A stretch of 64,000 nucleotides of DNA from Cavia porcellus (Eukaryota; Chordata; Mammalia; Rodentia; Caviidae). Below the pieces are notes generated by a model. It was given only the letters and a program-made list of their open reading frames with translations. It did no database searches and was not told the DNA's origin. Below are positions 11,387 through 23,578 of this stretch, in pieces (position 1 is the stretch's first letter; each line of letters opens with the position of its first letter). The stretch is taken from the NCBI RefSeq assembly GCF_034190915.1, contig NW_026947509.1:35348767-35412766 (forward strand). Reading direction: 5' to 3'. Made by a program: the position numbers and the translations under genes.

Positions 11387-11990
11387 TTTAAAAATGTTTA
11401 TTATTTTTCCATGCATGTTTTATTTATTTCACTTATGAGTATGGTCTCAAGTTGCATTTATTTACCTGTAAGTCTCCAGTTTATCCTTTATAGCAGAGTA
11501 GTACTCCATTGTATAAAAATACCACATGTTTTTTATCCATTCCACTGTTGATGGGCATTTAGGTGTTTCCAAGCTTTAGCTATTTCAAATTGTGCTGCTA
11601 TAAACATGGGTACACATATATGGCTGTGGTATGATGTTTTCAATTCTTCTGGGGAGATATCCAGAAGGGGAATAGCTGGGTTGAATGGGACCTCTACAGT
11701 CCTAGTTTTTGAGGAATCTCCACACTGATTTCCACAGCAGTTGCACCAGTCTGTACTCTCACCAGCAGTGGAGAAGGGTTCCTTTTTCCCCACAGCCCCT
11801 CCAGCATTTGTTGTTGGTAGTTTTCTTGATCCTGGCCATTCTTTCTGGGGTGAGATGGAATCTCAGTGTTGTTTTAATTTGCATCTCTCAAATGACTGTT
11901 GGTGTTGAACATTTTTTTCACATATTTATTTGCTGTTCTATTTCTTTATCTGAGAAGTGTGTATTCATCTCAGATTTGGCAGGAAGATTT
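11387..11990 (-). mobile_element. L1 3' end fragment (antisense)
   Basis: The plus strand carries the well-known antisense L1 words: GTAGTACTCCATTGTATAAA, GATGGGCATTTAGGTG, GCTGCTATAAACATGGGT, TTTTTGAGGAATCTCCACAC and GGGGTGAGATGGAATCTCAG. This is ORF2 3' end and 3' UTR sequence with no intact ORF. An ID element (11307-11386) abuts its left side. Confidence 0.85.
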
Positions 11991-11999
11991 TAATAAACA

Positions 12000-12640
12000 T
12001 CTGTAGTCAAAATTCTCTGGCAGCCTCATACCTCAGAGGCAGAGTCCCTGAAGGGCTGCTGTAAATTTCGGGTGCCTTTCCATGTCCCAGCACCTGCACA
12101 ATTCCTTGTCCTATCTTATCTCCTCCACAATATCCTGTGCTTCCTGATGACAGCCTCAGGTGCTGCAGAGAGCAGCGTCTCTGCTGGCAGGCAGGCTGGG
12201 GACTGGGAGAGTCAGGGCCAGAGGGGCTTCACCACCATCCTTAGAATGAAGTATGCTGATCACCTTTCAGCCAGCTTCAAAAACCGTTTGTTCTCTGGGT
12301 TGGGACAAAACTTCTGATTGTGTTTTCTTTGCTTTCTTGGGTTTGGTGGCACTGGGGCTTGCATCAGGGGTACCATACGTGCTAGATGAGGGCTCCATCA
12401 CAGACTGACAGCAATGGGCCAACTCCACCATGTCTGACTGACTTCTGGAGCACATTCTCTCCTGTGTTTTGGCCAGCACTGAGTGGAGGGGTTGCAGCTA
12501 AATTGCCGGGTCTCTGGCGGCTAGTCATCTGGTGAACACGGTTGAGCTAAGACATCAGCTGTGGTAAGCGATCAGGGAGCTGGGAGCACTGGGGTCAGGA
12601 CCCTGAAGGATGTGGCTGTCGGTGGGCGGGCTCTTTAGAG
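12000..12640. other. Unassigned unique sequence
   Basis: Directly after an L1 fragment. Nothing recognised. Confidence 0.45.
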
Positions 12641-12831
12641 AAAGCAGAGCCTACCCTGAGATCCAGGGTCCCTGGAAGAATGGAAAAAGCCTGGAGCAGC
12701 AGGGCAGGGGGCAGGGTGGAGAGGCAGGAGACAGGCCCTGCAGGTTCTCAGGATGTTGTTAGAGCTAGGCAGGGTGGCCAGCAGCAGCGATTCCAGGCAC
12801 TTGGGAGTCTGAGAAGGGAGGTGGCAAGTTT

Positions 12832-12905
12832 GGGGTAGCTCAGTGGTAGGGCACTTGCCCAGCATATGGGAGGCCCTGAGTTCCACCTCCAGCACCACAT
12901 GCCAG
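12832..12905 (+). mobile_element. ID SINE, classic subtype
   Basis: GGGGTAGCTCAGTGGTAGGGCACTTGCCCAGCAT... is the older ID consensus, without the GGCATAAG change. Confidence 0.8.
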
Positions 12906-13041
12906 ACAGCTGAATAAGCTGAAACCAATCTTTCCTTTAATGATTCATGTTGCTCATTTTAAGGATATTTTCCAATTTTAAGGAGCCAAAAGATCCATAG
13001 GTATGAGTCATACGACTTAAAAAAAACAGAAAATAAAAGTC

Positions 13042-13300
13042 TGCCTGGAGTGGTGGCCCATGCCTGTCATCCCAGCATTTGGGAAGCTGAGGCCGGAGGA
13101 TCACTGTGAGTTCAAGGTCAGCCTGGGCTACAAAGTGAGACTGTCTCAAAAAGACAGACACACACACCCAAAAAAGAAAAAGAAAAAAAAAAGAAAAGAA
13201 AGAAAGAGTGATCGAGCCAAATGTGGTGCATGCCTGTAATCTCAGCACTTGAGAGGCTGAGGCAAGAGACTCCCTGAGTTCTGGCCAGCAAGGGAGAAAA
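13042..13300 (+). mobile_element. B1 SINEs with a purine-rich junction
   Basis: 13042-13160 is GCCTGGAGTGGTGGCCCATG...GTCTCAAAAAGACAG, followed by an (AAAG)n tract and a second partial copy at 13215-13295. Confidence 0.85.
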
Positions 13301-13693
13301 TAACACATAAACACTCTCCACAGCTTGATATCATCACAACCAGGTGGGCTGTGTGTTATCGTGAGCTGCCAGTATTCCAAGAGCTTGCGCTAAACTGAGG
13401 CTTGGGGGATGTGCTGGCTTTTCTCTGCTCCAGTGACCCATGCTTTGTGTTGTCGTAACTGAACGGTGGGTCAGAGTGCAGCCTTCCCAGACCAGGAAAC
13501 ACTTGGAAGTCTGCTGTATTCACAGTGATGACAGACGGCTTCCTCTGGCCTCCACCAGCAAGTATTTGTCCAGATTGTAAGAGCACAAGTCAAGGCGTTG
13601 AAATGCGGTATACAACATAAGGTATTAGGACATAGATATTTTATATTACAACTTTAAATTATTATTATTTATAATTTTAAAATTAAGTCAAAG

Positions 13694-13795
13694 GGGCTGG
13701 GGATTTAGCTCAGCGGCATAAGCCTGGCAAGTGCGAGGTCTTGAGTTTGATCCTGGGTACCACAAAAACAAAAACAAAAACAACACAAAAAAATG
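13694..13795 (+). mobile_element. ID SINE
   Basis: GGGGCTGGGGATTTAGCTCA...TTGAGTTTGATCCTGG with an (AAAAC)n tail. Confidence 0.9.
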
Positions 13796-13844
13796 AAATA
13801 AAAAATAATATTTTCAAAGAGTTTTTTTTTGTTGTTGTTGTTTT

Positions 13845-13985
13845 AATGTTTTCGAGACAGGGTTTCACTATGTGCAGCTCAGGCTGCACTATGTAGTCCA
13901 CATTGGCCTTAATGTCCAAGTGATCTTTCTGCCTCAGCCTCCTCAGGGTGGGGATTACAGGTGTGCATCATTATTCCTGGCTAAA
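13845..13985 (-). mobile_element. B1 SINE
   Basis: GAGACAGGGTTTCACTATGT...GATTACAGGTGTGCATC. Confidence 0.85.
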
Positions 13986-14090
13986 AGAGGTTTGAATAAA
14001 ATGTTCGTGGATAAGGAGGCTGAGGCAGGAGAATTCCAAGTGTAAGTCCAGCCTGTGCAATTTTGTGAGGCCCTGTGTCAGAATAAAAAA

Positions 14091-14165
14091 GTGCTGGAGT
14101 ATAGCTTAGTGGTATAGCACTTGGCTAGCAGGCTAGTAGACACAAGAACCTAGGCCCCCCCAAAA
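14091..14165 (+). mobile_element. ID SINE, classic subtype (degraded)
   Basis: GTGCTGGAGTATAGCTTAGTGG...CACTTGGCTAGCA, after a partial B1 at 14010-14080. Confidence 0.65.
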
Positions 14166-14449
14166 TGCTCACAGAGAGGAGACTCAGGAAGAAGACAAAG
14201 CATGTCCTCCTGTGAACCCGCCAGTGCATGGACTTGGAAACCACAAGAGCATCACCCCCATCTCCCACCTCCAGTAACTAACTGGCTGATTTGGAGGACT
14301 CAGAGCGAGATGACAGCAATGGAGGTGAAGGAACAGCTTGATTCTTGTACTGTTTGGTTGACTCTGCAGGCCTGGGGCTGGTGGTCTGGGCACCTACTTG
14401 GAGGATGGCAGTGTGCACTGTGACAGTGGTAGAGGATTTCTTGCTGTCT

Positions 14450-14998
14450 TGTTTTTGAAATCCAATATTTTGCTCTGTTTTACTGTTTTGTTTTATCTGG
14501 TAACCTGAGCAACTCTTCTGAAGATACCAATATACAGTAGAACGACCACTGTTAAATTCTTATCATCTTGTTTTGAAAACCTATATAGCCATTGTTTTTG
14601 TTGTTGTTGTTGCTGTTGTTTCCCATTTGTGTTTTTTGTTTGCATCTTGATTTTTCTTTTTTCTCTTTAAAATAAAAAATATATACAATAGATATTGTGA
14701 ATTGGAAAGTGTCCAAAAGAAAAAAAAATTGTGTGATAGGAGAAAGGAAGAATGGATTAAAGGAAAAAGCATACGTATATACAAGATAACTAAGGCAGTT
14801 GTACAGATAGCTGTTTATTCCTTGAAAAGAATGTTTTGTGCTAATATTGTTTAGACAAGACATCGTGCCTGTTCTGTACTCTGAATAGCTACGAGACACC
14901 AATATGCAATGTACCAAGTATTGTAACTGTCCTTCTACCCTGTTTTGAAACTCATTTCCATTGTTTGTTTTTCTCTTTGAAATAAAATTTTTAAAAAT
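14450..14998 (+). mobile_element. L1 3' UTR fragment (sense)
   Basis: It shares CAATAGATATTGTGAATTGG, ACTCTGAATAGCTACGAGAC and the terminal AATAAAATTTTTAAAAA with the copy at 25840-26392. No coding potential. Confidence 0.7.
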
Positions 14999-15514
14999 GC
15001 TCATGAAAACCTCAGAAATGTAAGGAACAGCTCGAGCAGAGACCAGCTGAGACCCCTGGGCATGTGTGAAGTTGCTACAGCGTGGAATTTATCGTGGCTG
15101 AGTGCAGGGAGGCAGAGGGCGAGAAGGCAGCCTATCTGGAGCAGAGAAGCAGGCTTTTTTAATAGCGGTTGAAAGAAGGTCATGGACATTAGGCGGGAAG
15201 ACCTCCCTAAACACCCGTGGCCAGAGTTCTCTGGCCGTCTTGTGCCTCGGTGGGCGAAGTCCTCCATGTGTCCCGGGTAACTGTTTGGGCGTCTTCAGGT
15301 GTCCTGGTGTTTGGATTCTGTGCTCCACCTCATCTCTTTTTTGACATCCTGGGTTTGCTGAGGGAACTGGTGCTGAGCGGAGAACAGTGCTCCTGGCGGG
15401 CGGACAGATTGGGTATTGGGTGACTCAGGTCCGAATTAACCCTTACACGAAACACATTTTCTTGGAAAACCAAGTAATAATTTGCAAACTGTTAAACTCA
15501 TCTAATTGTTTGTT

Positions 15515-15768
15515 CTCTGTGGCAAGGTCTCACTAGTATAGCCCAAACTGGCCTTGATCTAGTAATCTTCACACCTCGGCCTCCATAGGGTTACAGGCCT
15601 TCCTGGGATTACAGGGCTGTGCCACTATACCCAGCTCAAGTCTTTTGTTGCTTTGTTCAGGCTGGCTTTGAACTATAGAGCCCAGCTTGGCCTCAAATTT
15701 GTGGCAAGTCTCTTGCCTCAGTCTCCCAAGTGCTGGGATTACAGGCATCCACACCATACCTGGCTAAC
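15515..15768 (-). mobile_element. Two B1 SINEs, minus
   Basis: GCAAGGTCTCACTAGTATAG... and TTCAGGCTGGCTTTGAACTA...GGGATTACAGGCATCC. Confidence 0.85.
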
Positions 15769-15829
15769 CCTTTTCTTTCTTTATCTGTTGCCTTTCCTTC
15801 TATTTTTTACAAATGAATTTTATTGGTAC

Positions 15830-16860
15830 TTTTGATACAGCGATATTAATCATAGATAATTTGTACCTATACCATATATCTTGATTCTTTTCTTCCCATT
15901 CCCCTCCCTTCCCTTCAACTCCCCTTCTTCTCATTTACAAAAGCTTTGTTTTCATGTTGGTCCCTTCTATTCTTTTTTCCTTTTCCTTTCCTTCCCTTTT
16001 CCCTTCCCTCCACCCCCTCCCTTGTTCCCTTTCCCATTTGAACATTTTCTTCATGATTCCCAATATCTATCATCCATTTTGGTTCTTATTTATCCTTTGG
16101 GTTTCTCATACAAGAGTAACAATGCAATATTTAAATACATATCCAAATTATTTCACTTTAAAGTATGGTCTCAAGGTGTATCTATTAACCTAGAAATGCC
16201 TGAAATTTGTCCTTCTTTATGGCTAAGTAGTACTCCATTGTAAAAAAACCCACATCTTCTTTATCGATTCTTCAGTTGATGATCATTTGGATTGTTTCCG
16301 AGATTCAGCTATTACAAAGTGTACTGCTGTAAACATGGGTGCACATATATCACTGTGGTATGATTCTTTTAATTCTTTTTTTTTTTTGTCTTTTTCAGTT
16401 TTATCGGTACCGGGGATCGAACTCACAACCGCCTGCTTGCAAGGCAGGTGCTTATGCCGCTGAGCTAAATCCCCAGCCCTGATTCTTTTAATTCTTTTGG
16501 AAAGATATCAAGAAGGGGAATAGCTGAGTCAAATGGGACTTCTAGTCCTAGTTTTTTGAGGAATCTCCACGCTGATCTCTACAGTGGTAGCACCAGTCTA
16601 TACTTCTACCAACAGGGAGAAGCATCCTTTTTCTCCATATCCCCTCCAGCATTTTTTACTGGTTGATTTCTTGATGATCTCTGTTCTTTGTGGAGATGGA
16701 ATCACAGCACTGTTTTAATTTGCATCTCTTGAATGATCAGTGAGAATAAATATTTTTTTCATATATTTATTTGCCTTTCCTACTTCTTCATCTGAGAAGT
16801 GTCTGTTCATTTTAGATGCTGATTTTTGGATTGGTCTTTAAATTTGGTGTGTGTGTGGGT
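15830..16860 (-). mobile_element. L1 3' end fragment (antisense), split by an ID
   Basis: Homologous to the fragment at 11387-11990 (AGTACTCCATTGTAAAAAAA, CTGTAAACATGGGTGCACAT, TTTTTTGAGGAATCTCCACG). It extends further toward the L1 3' UTR through the pyrimidine-rich stretch at 15890-16040. An ID element interrupts it at 16380-16479. Confidence 0.85.
16380..16479 (-). mobile_element. ID SINE inside L1, 19-bp TSD
   Basis: TGATTCTTTTAATTCTTTT is repeated exactly on both sides (16361-16379 and 16480-16498). The body ends GCTGAGCTAAATCCCCAGCC. Confidence 0.95.
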
Positions 16861-16934
16861 CCCTGTCCTTTTTAAAATTGGGTTAAGTGTTTCCCAGGCA
16901 GGGGAAAATGACCAAGACAAGAGGTGAAGTTAAG

Positions 16935-17043
16935 GGGGCTGGGGATTTAGCTCAGCGGCATAAGCACCTGCCTTGCAAGCAGGCAGTCGTGAGTTCGATC
17001 CCTGGTACCGATAAAAATGAAAAAAAAAAGACAAAAAAGAAAA
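16935..17043 (+). mobile_element. ID SINE, 15-bp TSD
   Basis: AGAGGTGAAGTTAAG before and AGAGGTGAGGTTAAG after. Tail CGATAAAAATGAAAAAAAAA. Confidence 0.93.
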
Positions 17044-17734
17044 AAGAGGTGAGGTTAAGCATATTCTGATATGTTTATTAGTCATGTATATTGCTTCAGG
17101 CAACTTGCCCATTTTCTGATGAGGCTATTTAATCTCATTAATTGAGACGATTAATAACCTCTGAATACTGACTATATTAACTGTCTGCTTTATATATGGC
17201 TAACATTTTCTGCCAGACAGTTTTTATTTCTTTTGTGATACTGGGGATCGATCCTATGATCTTTGTATCAAACTACATCCCAGTCCTTTTTATCCTTGTT
17301 TTTTTTTTTTTGAAAGGAATAAAACAAAATAATAAAATTCTAAGATAACAATATGTAATCTATTAACTAGTGATTTCCTACTGTTTGTTTTCTGAAATTC
17401 TGTATAACTTGTACCCTCTTTCTATTTTTTTCTCTTTCTCCTTAAATAAAACAAAACACAAAATAATAAAATGGAACAAAACAGCAAGAACAATATTGGA
17501 TTTCAAAAACATGACAAGAAAACCCTCCACAGTTGCTATACTGCATACTGTTATCCTATAGACAGACGCTCAGAGTGCTGACTCCAGTCAGTCAATCAAT
17601 GCCGGCATTAAGTTGTTTTTGTACCTCAGTTGCTGTCATCCCAGCCTGAGCACCTCAGAATCAGCCCCAAGAGGGCTGACTGTTTCACAGCTAGGGTAGG
17701 CTCACTTCTTGTTTTTTTCCCTGGCCGCTTTTCT

Positions 17735-18142
17735 TTTTTGTTTGGTTTTTTGAGAGAGGGGCTAGCTATGTAGCTCAGGCTGGCCTAGAACTCAGTGATC
17801 CTCAGTGTGCTGGGATTACAGGTATGAGCTACCGTGCCCAATTTGTGTTTTGAAATAGGGTCTTGCTAAGTTCCTAACTTGTCCATGTTGGGTTCAGATT
17901 TGTGATTCTCCTACCTCAGCCTCCCAGAGTGCTGGGTATTGTTTTATCCCACTTACTGTTTTATTTTATAGTACTGGGGATTGGACCCAGGTCTTTTTTT
18001 TTTTGAGGCAGGGTCTTGCTGTGCAGCTCAGGCTGGCCTTGAGCTCACTTTGGAGCCCAGGCTGGTCTTGAACTCACAACGATTCTCCTGACTCAGCCTC
18101 CCGAGTGCTGGGATTACAGGCGTGAGCCACCACACCCGGCTT
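17735..18142 (-). mobile_element. B1 cluster, three copies
   Basis: Approximately 17735-17842, 17850-17940 and 18000-18142. All are minus and all carry GTGCTGGG(AT)T. The third is complete (GAGGCAGGGTCTTGCTGTGC...GTGAGCCACCACACCCGGC). Confidence 0.85.
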
Positions 18143-18634
18143 GGACCCAGGTCTTTGAGCATGCTAGTCAAGCCCCATGAACTAATCTTCAGAATTTAAT
18201 CTTGGTTAAGGTATCACTCATAAAACAATTTTACTTTCAATGTATTTGCTTTTCCTTTTGGTACCAGGAATTGAACTCGGCACCTTGCACTTGCCAGGCA
18301 GGTACTGCGCTGCTGTGCTATGTCCGGGCCTGCTTTAGCATTCTTTTACGGCTTCCAGAGTCGCAGTCTTGAGCAGGTGGGGCTGTTCTACCTCCATTAC
18401 AATAATACTCGCTATTTTCTCATGGTCCTCTCACGACGTAGGTCTGTGTGTTTAACATGCAGCTCTTCAATTGTTCTTTCGCTATAGAACTGGAACCAAG
18501 GCTTCTCCCTGGAAGGTCAGTGCTCCGCCGTGGAACTGTGACTGAGCCACATTCTCTTTCAGTTTTGTGCTACTAGGATGAAGCTCAGGAAGTGCTGAGC
18601 TGCACCCCAGCCTTTTATTTTTAATTACTACTGC

Positions 18635-19002
18635 TTTTTTGAGACAGGGTATATATTCTAGGCTGATATTCAATCTACTGTGGCCCAGGCTGGCCTCAGA
18701 CAATCCTGCCTCAGCCTGGCAAGGGCTAGGATTACAGGTATGCACATGAGGACATCTTGACACAGGGTTTTGCTGTTTGTCTGGCTGGCTTGACAGCTGG
18801 TGATCCTCTTGCCTCAGCCTTCTGGAATGTTAGAATTACACATGTGTCTCACTACTTTTTTTTTTGAGACAGGGCCCTCGCTATGCAGTTCAGGTTTGCC
18901 CTGAACTACGCACCCCAGGCTGGCCTTGAACTCACACCAATCCTCCTGCCTTAGCCTCCTGAGTGCTGGGATTATAGGCATGTACCAGCACACCTGGCTT
19001 CT
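18635..19002 (-). mobile_element. B1 cluster, three copies
   Basis: Approximately 18635-18765, 18765-18855 and 18860-19002, all minus. An ID-like reverse fragment is at 18255-18330. Confidence 0.85.
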
Positions 19003-19164
19003 TGTTTTTATAATGTTTGTTTGTGATGTAACAGCTTTTCAAATACAAAATTTTTTCATGCATAGTATGAGACAATGATTTAATTTTGTGGCAATTTTAA
19101 TAGCTAATTGTCACAGTAGCTATTCAACGCTTTTTCATTTCCTCCCTGATTTGAAAGGTTAAGT

Positions 19165-19425
19165 GGGCATTTTAATTTTTTGTGGGACTGGGTATTGAAC
19201 TCAGGGTCTCTTACCTGTTAGGGAAGCCCTTAACCACTGAGCTACAAACCCTTTAGTCCTTTTTTTTTTTTTTTTTCTTTTCTTTGATTAAGGGTTTTAC
19301 TGTGTAGTTCAGACTGGTCTTGAGCTCACTACGCAGCCCAGGTTGGCCTCGAACTCTGCTGATTCTGCTACCTCAGCCTCCCAAGTGCTGGGATTACAGG
19401 CATGTGCCACCATGGCTGGCTCATA
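19165..19425 (-). mobile_element. ID fragment plus B1
   Basis: 19180-19255 is a reverse ID (GTGGGACTGGGTATTGAACT...CACTGAGCTACAAACCC). 19278-19425 is a complete minus B1. Confidence 0.8.
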
Positions 19426-19719
19426 ATCTGACTTTTTATAGTCTATAACAAGCGTCAAAGTTTATGGTAAAATATTGAAAGTCTTTCTAAATCCAAGAAC
19501 AGGATATATTTTTGTCTTTAACATTTTAGTGGAAATATGGTCAATATAATATGGCAAGGATAAAGAAAAGAGATCAGGAAAGAAGGAAAGAAATTTCATA
19601 TTCATAGATGATGAGTGCATTCTAGACAATCTAAAGAAATCTTCAGGTGAGGCACTATAGTTAGTGACTTAGTAAGGTCACTGGACAAAAGCAAATTTAT
19701 TCATGTATGTATGTATGTA

Positions 19720-19900
19720 TGTACATAAACGCCTCGCTATGTTGATTCAGCTGACCTCAAGTTTGTGATCCTCTTGTCTCAGCCTCCGAGTGCTAGGATT
19801 ACAATTTTTTTTTGAGACAAGTCCTTGTTAGGTATTCCAGGCTGCTCTTGAATTCACAGTGATTCTCTGGCCTCTGTCATCCAAATGCTGGTAGAGCCCT
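19720..19900 (-). mobile_element. Two degraded B1 copies
   Basis: CCTCGCTATGTTGATTCAGC... and GAGACAAGTCCTTGTTAGGT..., next to an (ATGT)n run at 19703-19722. Confidence 0.7.
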
Positions 19901-20479
19901 TCATTTAGTGTTCCTTTGTTAGCGGCCCTGGGTTCAATCTGCAGCGTTTCCTGCCCACCCCCCCCCCCAAAAAAAAAAAAGTAAAGTAAAACAATCAGGA
20001 AACACTACAGGGTCAGCCAATCATCCTGATGGAAAAATGGAAACGATCGAGTCTCAGTCGATCGGGTGAGCCTGGTCCCTGATGAACACTCCTTCGGTTT
20101 TTCTGCTGTGGCCTGGGCTTGCTGTCTGGTGTTGACCGATGATGAGCTTCCCAGCTGTGGGTCCTAAACATGCTCAGGTAAAAGAGAGTCCTGTGGTTCC
20201 TGTGGATCAGTTTCCTCTTTGAAATTCATGATGCAAAGGAGGATTTTAAAGGCTCTGAGAAAGTGCGGTGAAAAGCAGCGAATACAATTTATGTCATCCA
20301 CAATTTTCCAGTCTTACTGGATCACAAACCTTCTCTCTGAGACACAGTGGGCCCTGAGTGTTTTACACACATTGAGGTCCTTGCCCTGCCTCTGAGGCAG
20401 CCAGGGCTTGAGCTGTTCATTTTATAGAGGAGGAAAAGGCAGGTTGGCAAGCTCCTGATACTGTCTCTGTTTTTCTTTT

Positions 20480-20745
20480 TTTTCTATTTTGTCTTTTTAG
20501 ACAGGGTCTTGCTATGCAGTCTAGGCTGGCCTTGAGTTCACTTTTTTTTTTTTTTTTTTTTTGGTACTGGGAATTGAAGTCACGACCTTGTGGTTGCCAG
20601 GCAGGCACTTAAGCCGCTAAGCTAAATCCTCAGCCCTCGTGTTCACTTTTTAACCTAGGCTGGTCTCAAACTTGCCGTGATCGTCTCCTGCCTCAGCCTC
20701 CTGAGTGCTGGGATTACAGGCATGCACCATCACCTCTGGTTTGAT
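20480..20745 (-). mobile_element. B1 SINE split by an ID (20540-20636)
   Basis: B1 is readable as GACAGGGTCTTGCTATGCAG, then resumes TAACCTAGGCTGGTCTCAAA to the end. Between them lies a reverse ID with GTTCACTTTTT duplicated on both sides. Confidence 0.9.
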
Positions 20746-20759
20746 ACAATCTCTTGGAT

Positions 20760-21580
20760 ACAAACTCAATTTTTCCAAAGGAAGAGTAACTAGCACTTTT
20801 CCTTATATCCAGTGACATTTTCATGTCAAACAGCGTGTTGGAGAAGAAATAAAGCCGAGCAGTCTCTGACCAGTAGCCTTATTATGTGGATGAGGTCCTG
20901 GCCCCAGCCCAGAGAGCTTCAGACTACCAGGAGGAATGAAACAATTCATGAGTCAGCGACTCTCAATTAAGAGCTCCACTGCCCAACATAATTATGACAC
21001 CAGTCTGTGTCAATATTGGGTGACAGCAAGTGAACCACAGAGAGCAGGCTAGCAGGAGCTCCTGGGTCTAAACAACTCGCGAGGGAGGAGCAGGGGCTGT
21101 ATCTCTGTCCAGGTGAACTGAGGATTTAGGAGCTGTCAGATGAACCGGATGTGAGACTTTGGCAAAGCACCCAATACTGTCACTGTCAAAAGTTTCATCG
21201 CCTGACTTGTATCACGTCATCCCTTGCCTCCCCAAAGGACTCCGTGAATGCCACTTGAAGGGAAGTAAGATTTTGGATGAAGAGTGATTTCACAACTCTA
21301 ATTAGGCACATCCTGGAGTGACACAGGGTTGGGATTCATTTTTCTGGAGTGTGTCAGACACGAGGAGTAGAAGCAGAATAATGCAGTTTATTATTACAGA
21401 CACCCAGCCTAACCTGTGCGGCAGGGAAGGGCATGTTTACGGCAGGTGAAGATGTATGGCAACGAAGCTGGACCAGAGCTGGGTACAAAGTTCTCAGGTA
21501 TGGAGAAGATGGGTGAAGTGTGGCTTTTTCGGGCTGAGGCAGGGGGTAGCTGAGGCTGAGGGGCTTTAAGAGACAAAGGG
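20760..21580. other. Unassigned unique sequence
   Basis: No named repeat, no exon seen. Confidence 0.45.
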
Positions 21581-21589
21581 CAGCTGATG

Positions 21590-21715
21590 CCAGGTATGGT
21601 GGAGCACACACTTGTGATCATACTACTTGGGAGACTGAAGCAGGAAGGTGGCTGTGAGTAGAGGCCATAAATTTAAGGCCAACTGGAACTGCACGGAAGA
21701 CCCTCTTCCCTCAAA
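21590..21715 (+). mobile_element. B1 SINE, diverged
   Basis: GCCAGGTATGGTGGAGCACA...AAGGCCAACTGGAACTGCAC. Confidence 0.75.
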
Positions 21716-21961
21716 ATCCCAGTCCACAAATTCCTTAAGATCTTACCCAGGATCATTAATCCATTTGCATCCTCTCTAAGTTTCTAGCATTATTTTGCCA
21801 CAAAAAAATAGGAGCTAGCAAGGTACAGCTGATGGCACAGTGACCCCAGCTGCTCCAACACCGAAAGGAGAAGACAGCTGGGGGCGGGGGGCAGTGATGC
21901 TGGCAAAGCAGGGGAAGATGAGAGGGGGGAGCAGGTTTATATTTTATTTAGTTTTATTTTC

Positions 21962-22242
21962 CTTGAGACAGGGTCTTGCTATGTAGCCCAAGCTGGCCTC
22001 AAACTCTTGGTGATCCTTCTTCTTTTGCCTTCTGAGTGCTAGGATTACAGGCATATGCCACAACACCTGGCTACATAATGAGATTTACTTTAAATCTTTA
22101 TTGCTCTAATAATAAAAATAAATGCACCTTAGCCTAGGAGCTTTAATCTCAGCACCTAGGAGGCCGAGGCAGGAGGATCACCATAGGTCTGAGGCCAGTC
22201 TGGGCTACACTGTGAGACTGTCTCCAAACAAACAAACAAAAA
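21962..22242. mobile_element. B1 pair in opposite orientation
   Basis: Minus copy at 21962-22075 (GAGACAGGGTCTTGCTATGT) and plus copy at 22125-22242 (TCTCAGCACCTAGGAGGCCG...GACTGTCTCC) with an (AAAC)n tail. Confidence 0.85.
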
Positions 22243-22339
22243 CAAAGTAAAATCACTGTGGAAAATTCAGATCAGTCATAAATATGAATACAGAAAGTGA
22301 AACCAATCCTTAACTTTATGCCTAAGACAGAATCATTCC

Positions 22340-22690
22340 AGATTTTCCATTCAACAGTTACTGAATCCTCACATTTATTCAAAATGACTTTTTTCTTAAA
22401 TGAGATCATACTGTGTTTAATCCATCAGCTTGCTTTTTCTTGCGAAAGATCTGTTTACTGAATAAACAGACATTCACATTGTTTTTAAAAGGTTGCATGG
22501 TATTCCACAGCATGAATGAATCAGTTATCTACACTTCCGCTAATGGAAAGATGTTTTTACAATTCTTTTCTCTGGTGAAGTTTGCTGCTTAGGCAGCCTT
22601 GTGTATATGTGAGAGCATTTTTGGTTATAACCAAATCCCAGAAATTGATTTGCTGGCCTAAGAGCGCATGCATTAACATTGTTAGAATGC
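22340..22690 (-). mobile_element. Ancient L1 3' end (antisense), L1M-like
   Basis: GATCATACTGTGTTTAATCC, GCATGGTATTCCACAGCATG and AGAAATTGATTTGCTGG resemble the antisense of old mammalian L1M 3' ends. Heavily diverged; the call rests on remembered consensus words. Confidence 0.45.
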
Positions 22691-22699
22691 ATATCTATC

Positions 22700-23125
22700 T
22701 ATCTAGACAAGGTCTTGCTGTGTAGTACAGGCTGGCCTTAAACTTTACTGTATAGCCTAGGGTGGGCTCGAACTCTTGGTGACCCTCATACCTCTGCCTC
22801 CTTAGTGCTAGGATTACAGGTGTGCAGCACCTCGCCTGGCCTATTTGTCTTTTTTTTTGTCTTTTTGAGACAGGGTGTCTCTATGCAGTTCAGGCCGGCC
22901 TTGAGCTCACTTTGTAGCCCAGTCTGGTCTTAAAACGATCGTCCTGCTTCAGCCTCCTGAGTGCTGGAATTACAGGCGTGAGCCACCATACCCAGCCTCC
23001 TATTCATTTATTTTGGAATCAGGGTCCTGGTATGTAGTCCAGGGTGGTCTGGAAATCGCTATCCTTTTGTCTCAGCCTTCAGAGTGCTGAGGTTACAGAT
23101 GTGTACCACTATGTCTAGCTGCATT
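22700..23125 (-). mobile_element. B1 cluster, three copies
   Basis: Approximately 22705-22845, 22855-22998 and 23000-23120, all minus. A (CTAT)n patch lies at 22690-22703. Confidence 0.85.
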
Positions 23126-23269
23126 TGAATTTTAAATCTTCACAACTGGTCTATAGTTTGCAATGGCACTTATACAATTCTGTTTCTCAAGCAGCCCTCA
23201 CCAAAGCTAGTGTTCTTTGTCACTTTTTTTGTGAGCTATATTCCCAGCCTCATTGTTTTTTTGCTTGTT

Positions 23270-23427
23270 TGTTTAGACAGGGTCTTCAGGCTGGCCTTGA
23301 ACTTGCTGTAATCCTTCTCCCTCAGCCTCCTGAGTGCTGGGAGCCACCATGCCTGGCTTTTCAGACTTTTTAAACTTTTTCATTTTGAGTCTGGCAAGAT
23401 CGAGGTTTGTGAGTTGGATCCCCCGTA

Positions 23428-23464
<37 letters not shown>

Positions 23465-23578
23465 GACAAGATCTCCTTAAGCCACTAGCTGTCTAAACTG
23501 GCTTCAAACCTGTAATCTTCCTGCTTCATCCTTCTAGAGTGCTGGGATTATATGTGTTTGCCTCTATGCCTGGCTTCT
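23270..23578. mobile_element. B1, ID tail and A32 run, B1
   Basis: Minus B1 at 23270-23360. Truncated ID end (GTGAGTTGGATCCCC) with 32 A (23429-23460). Minus B1 at 23463-23578. Confidence 0.8.
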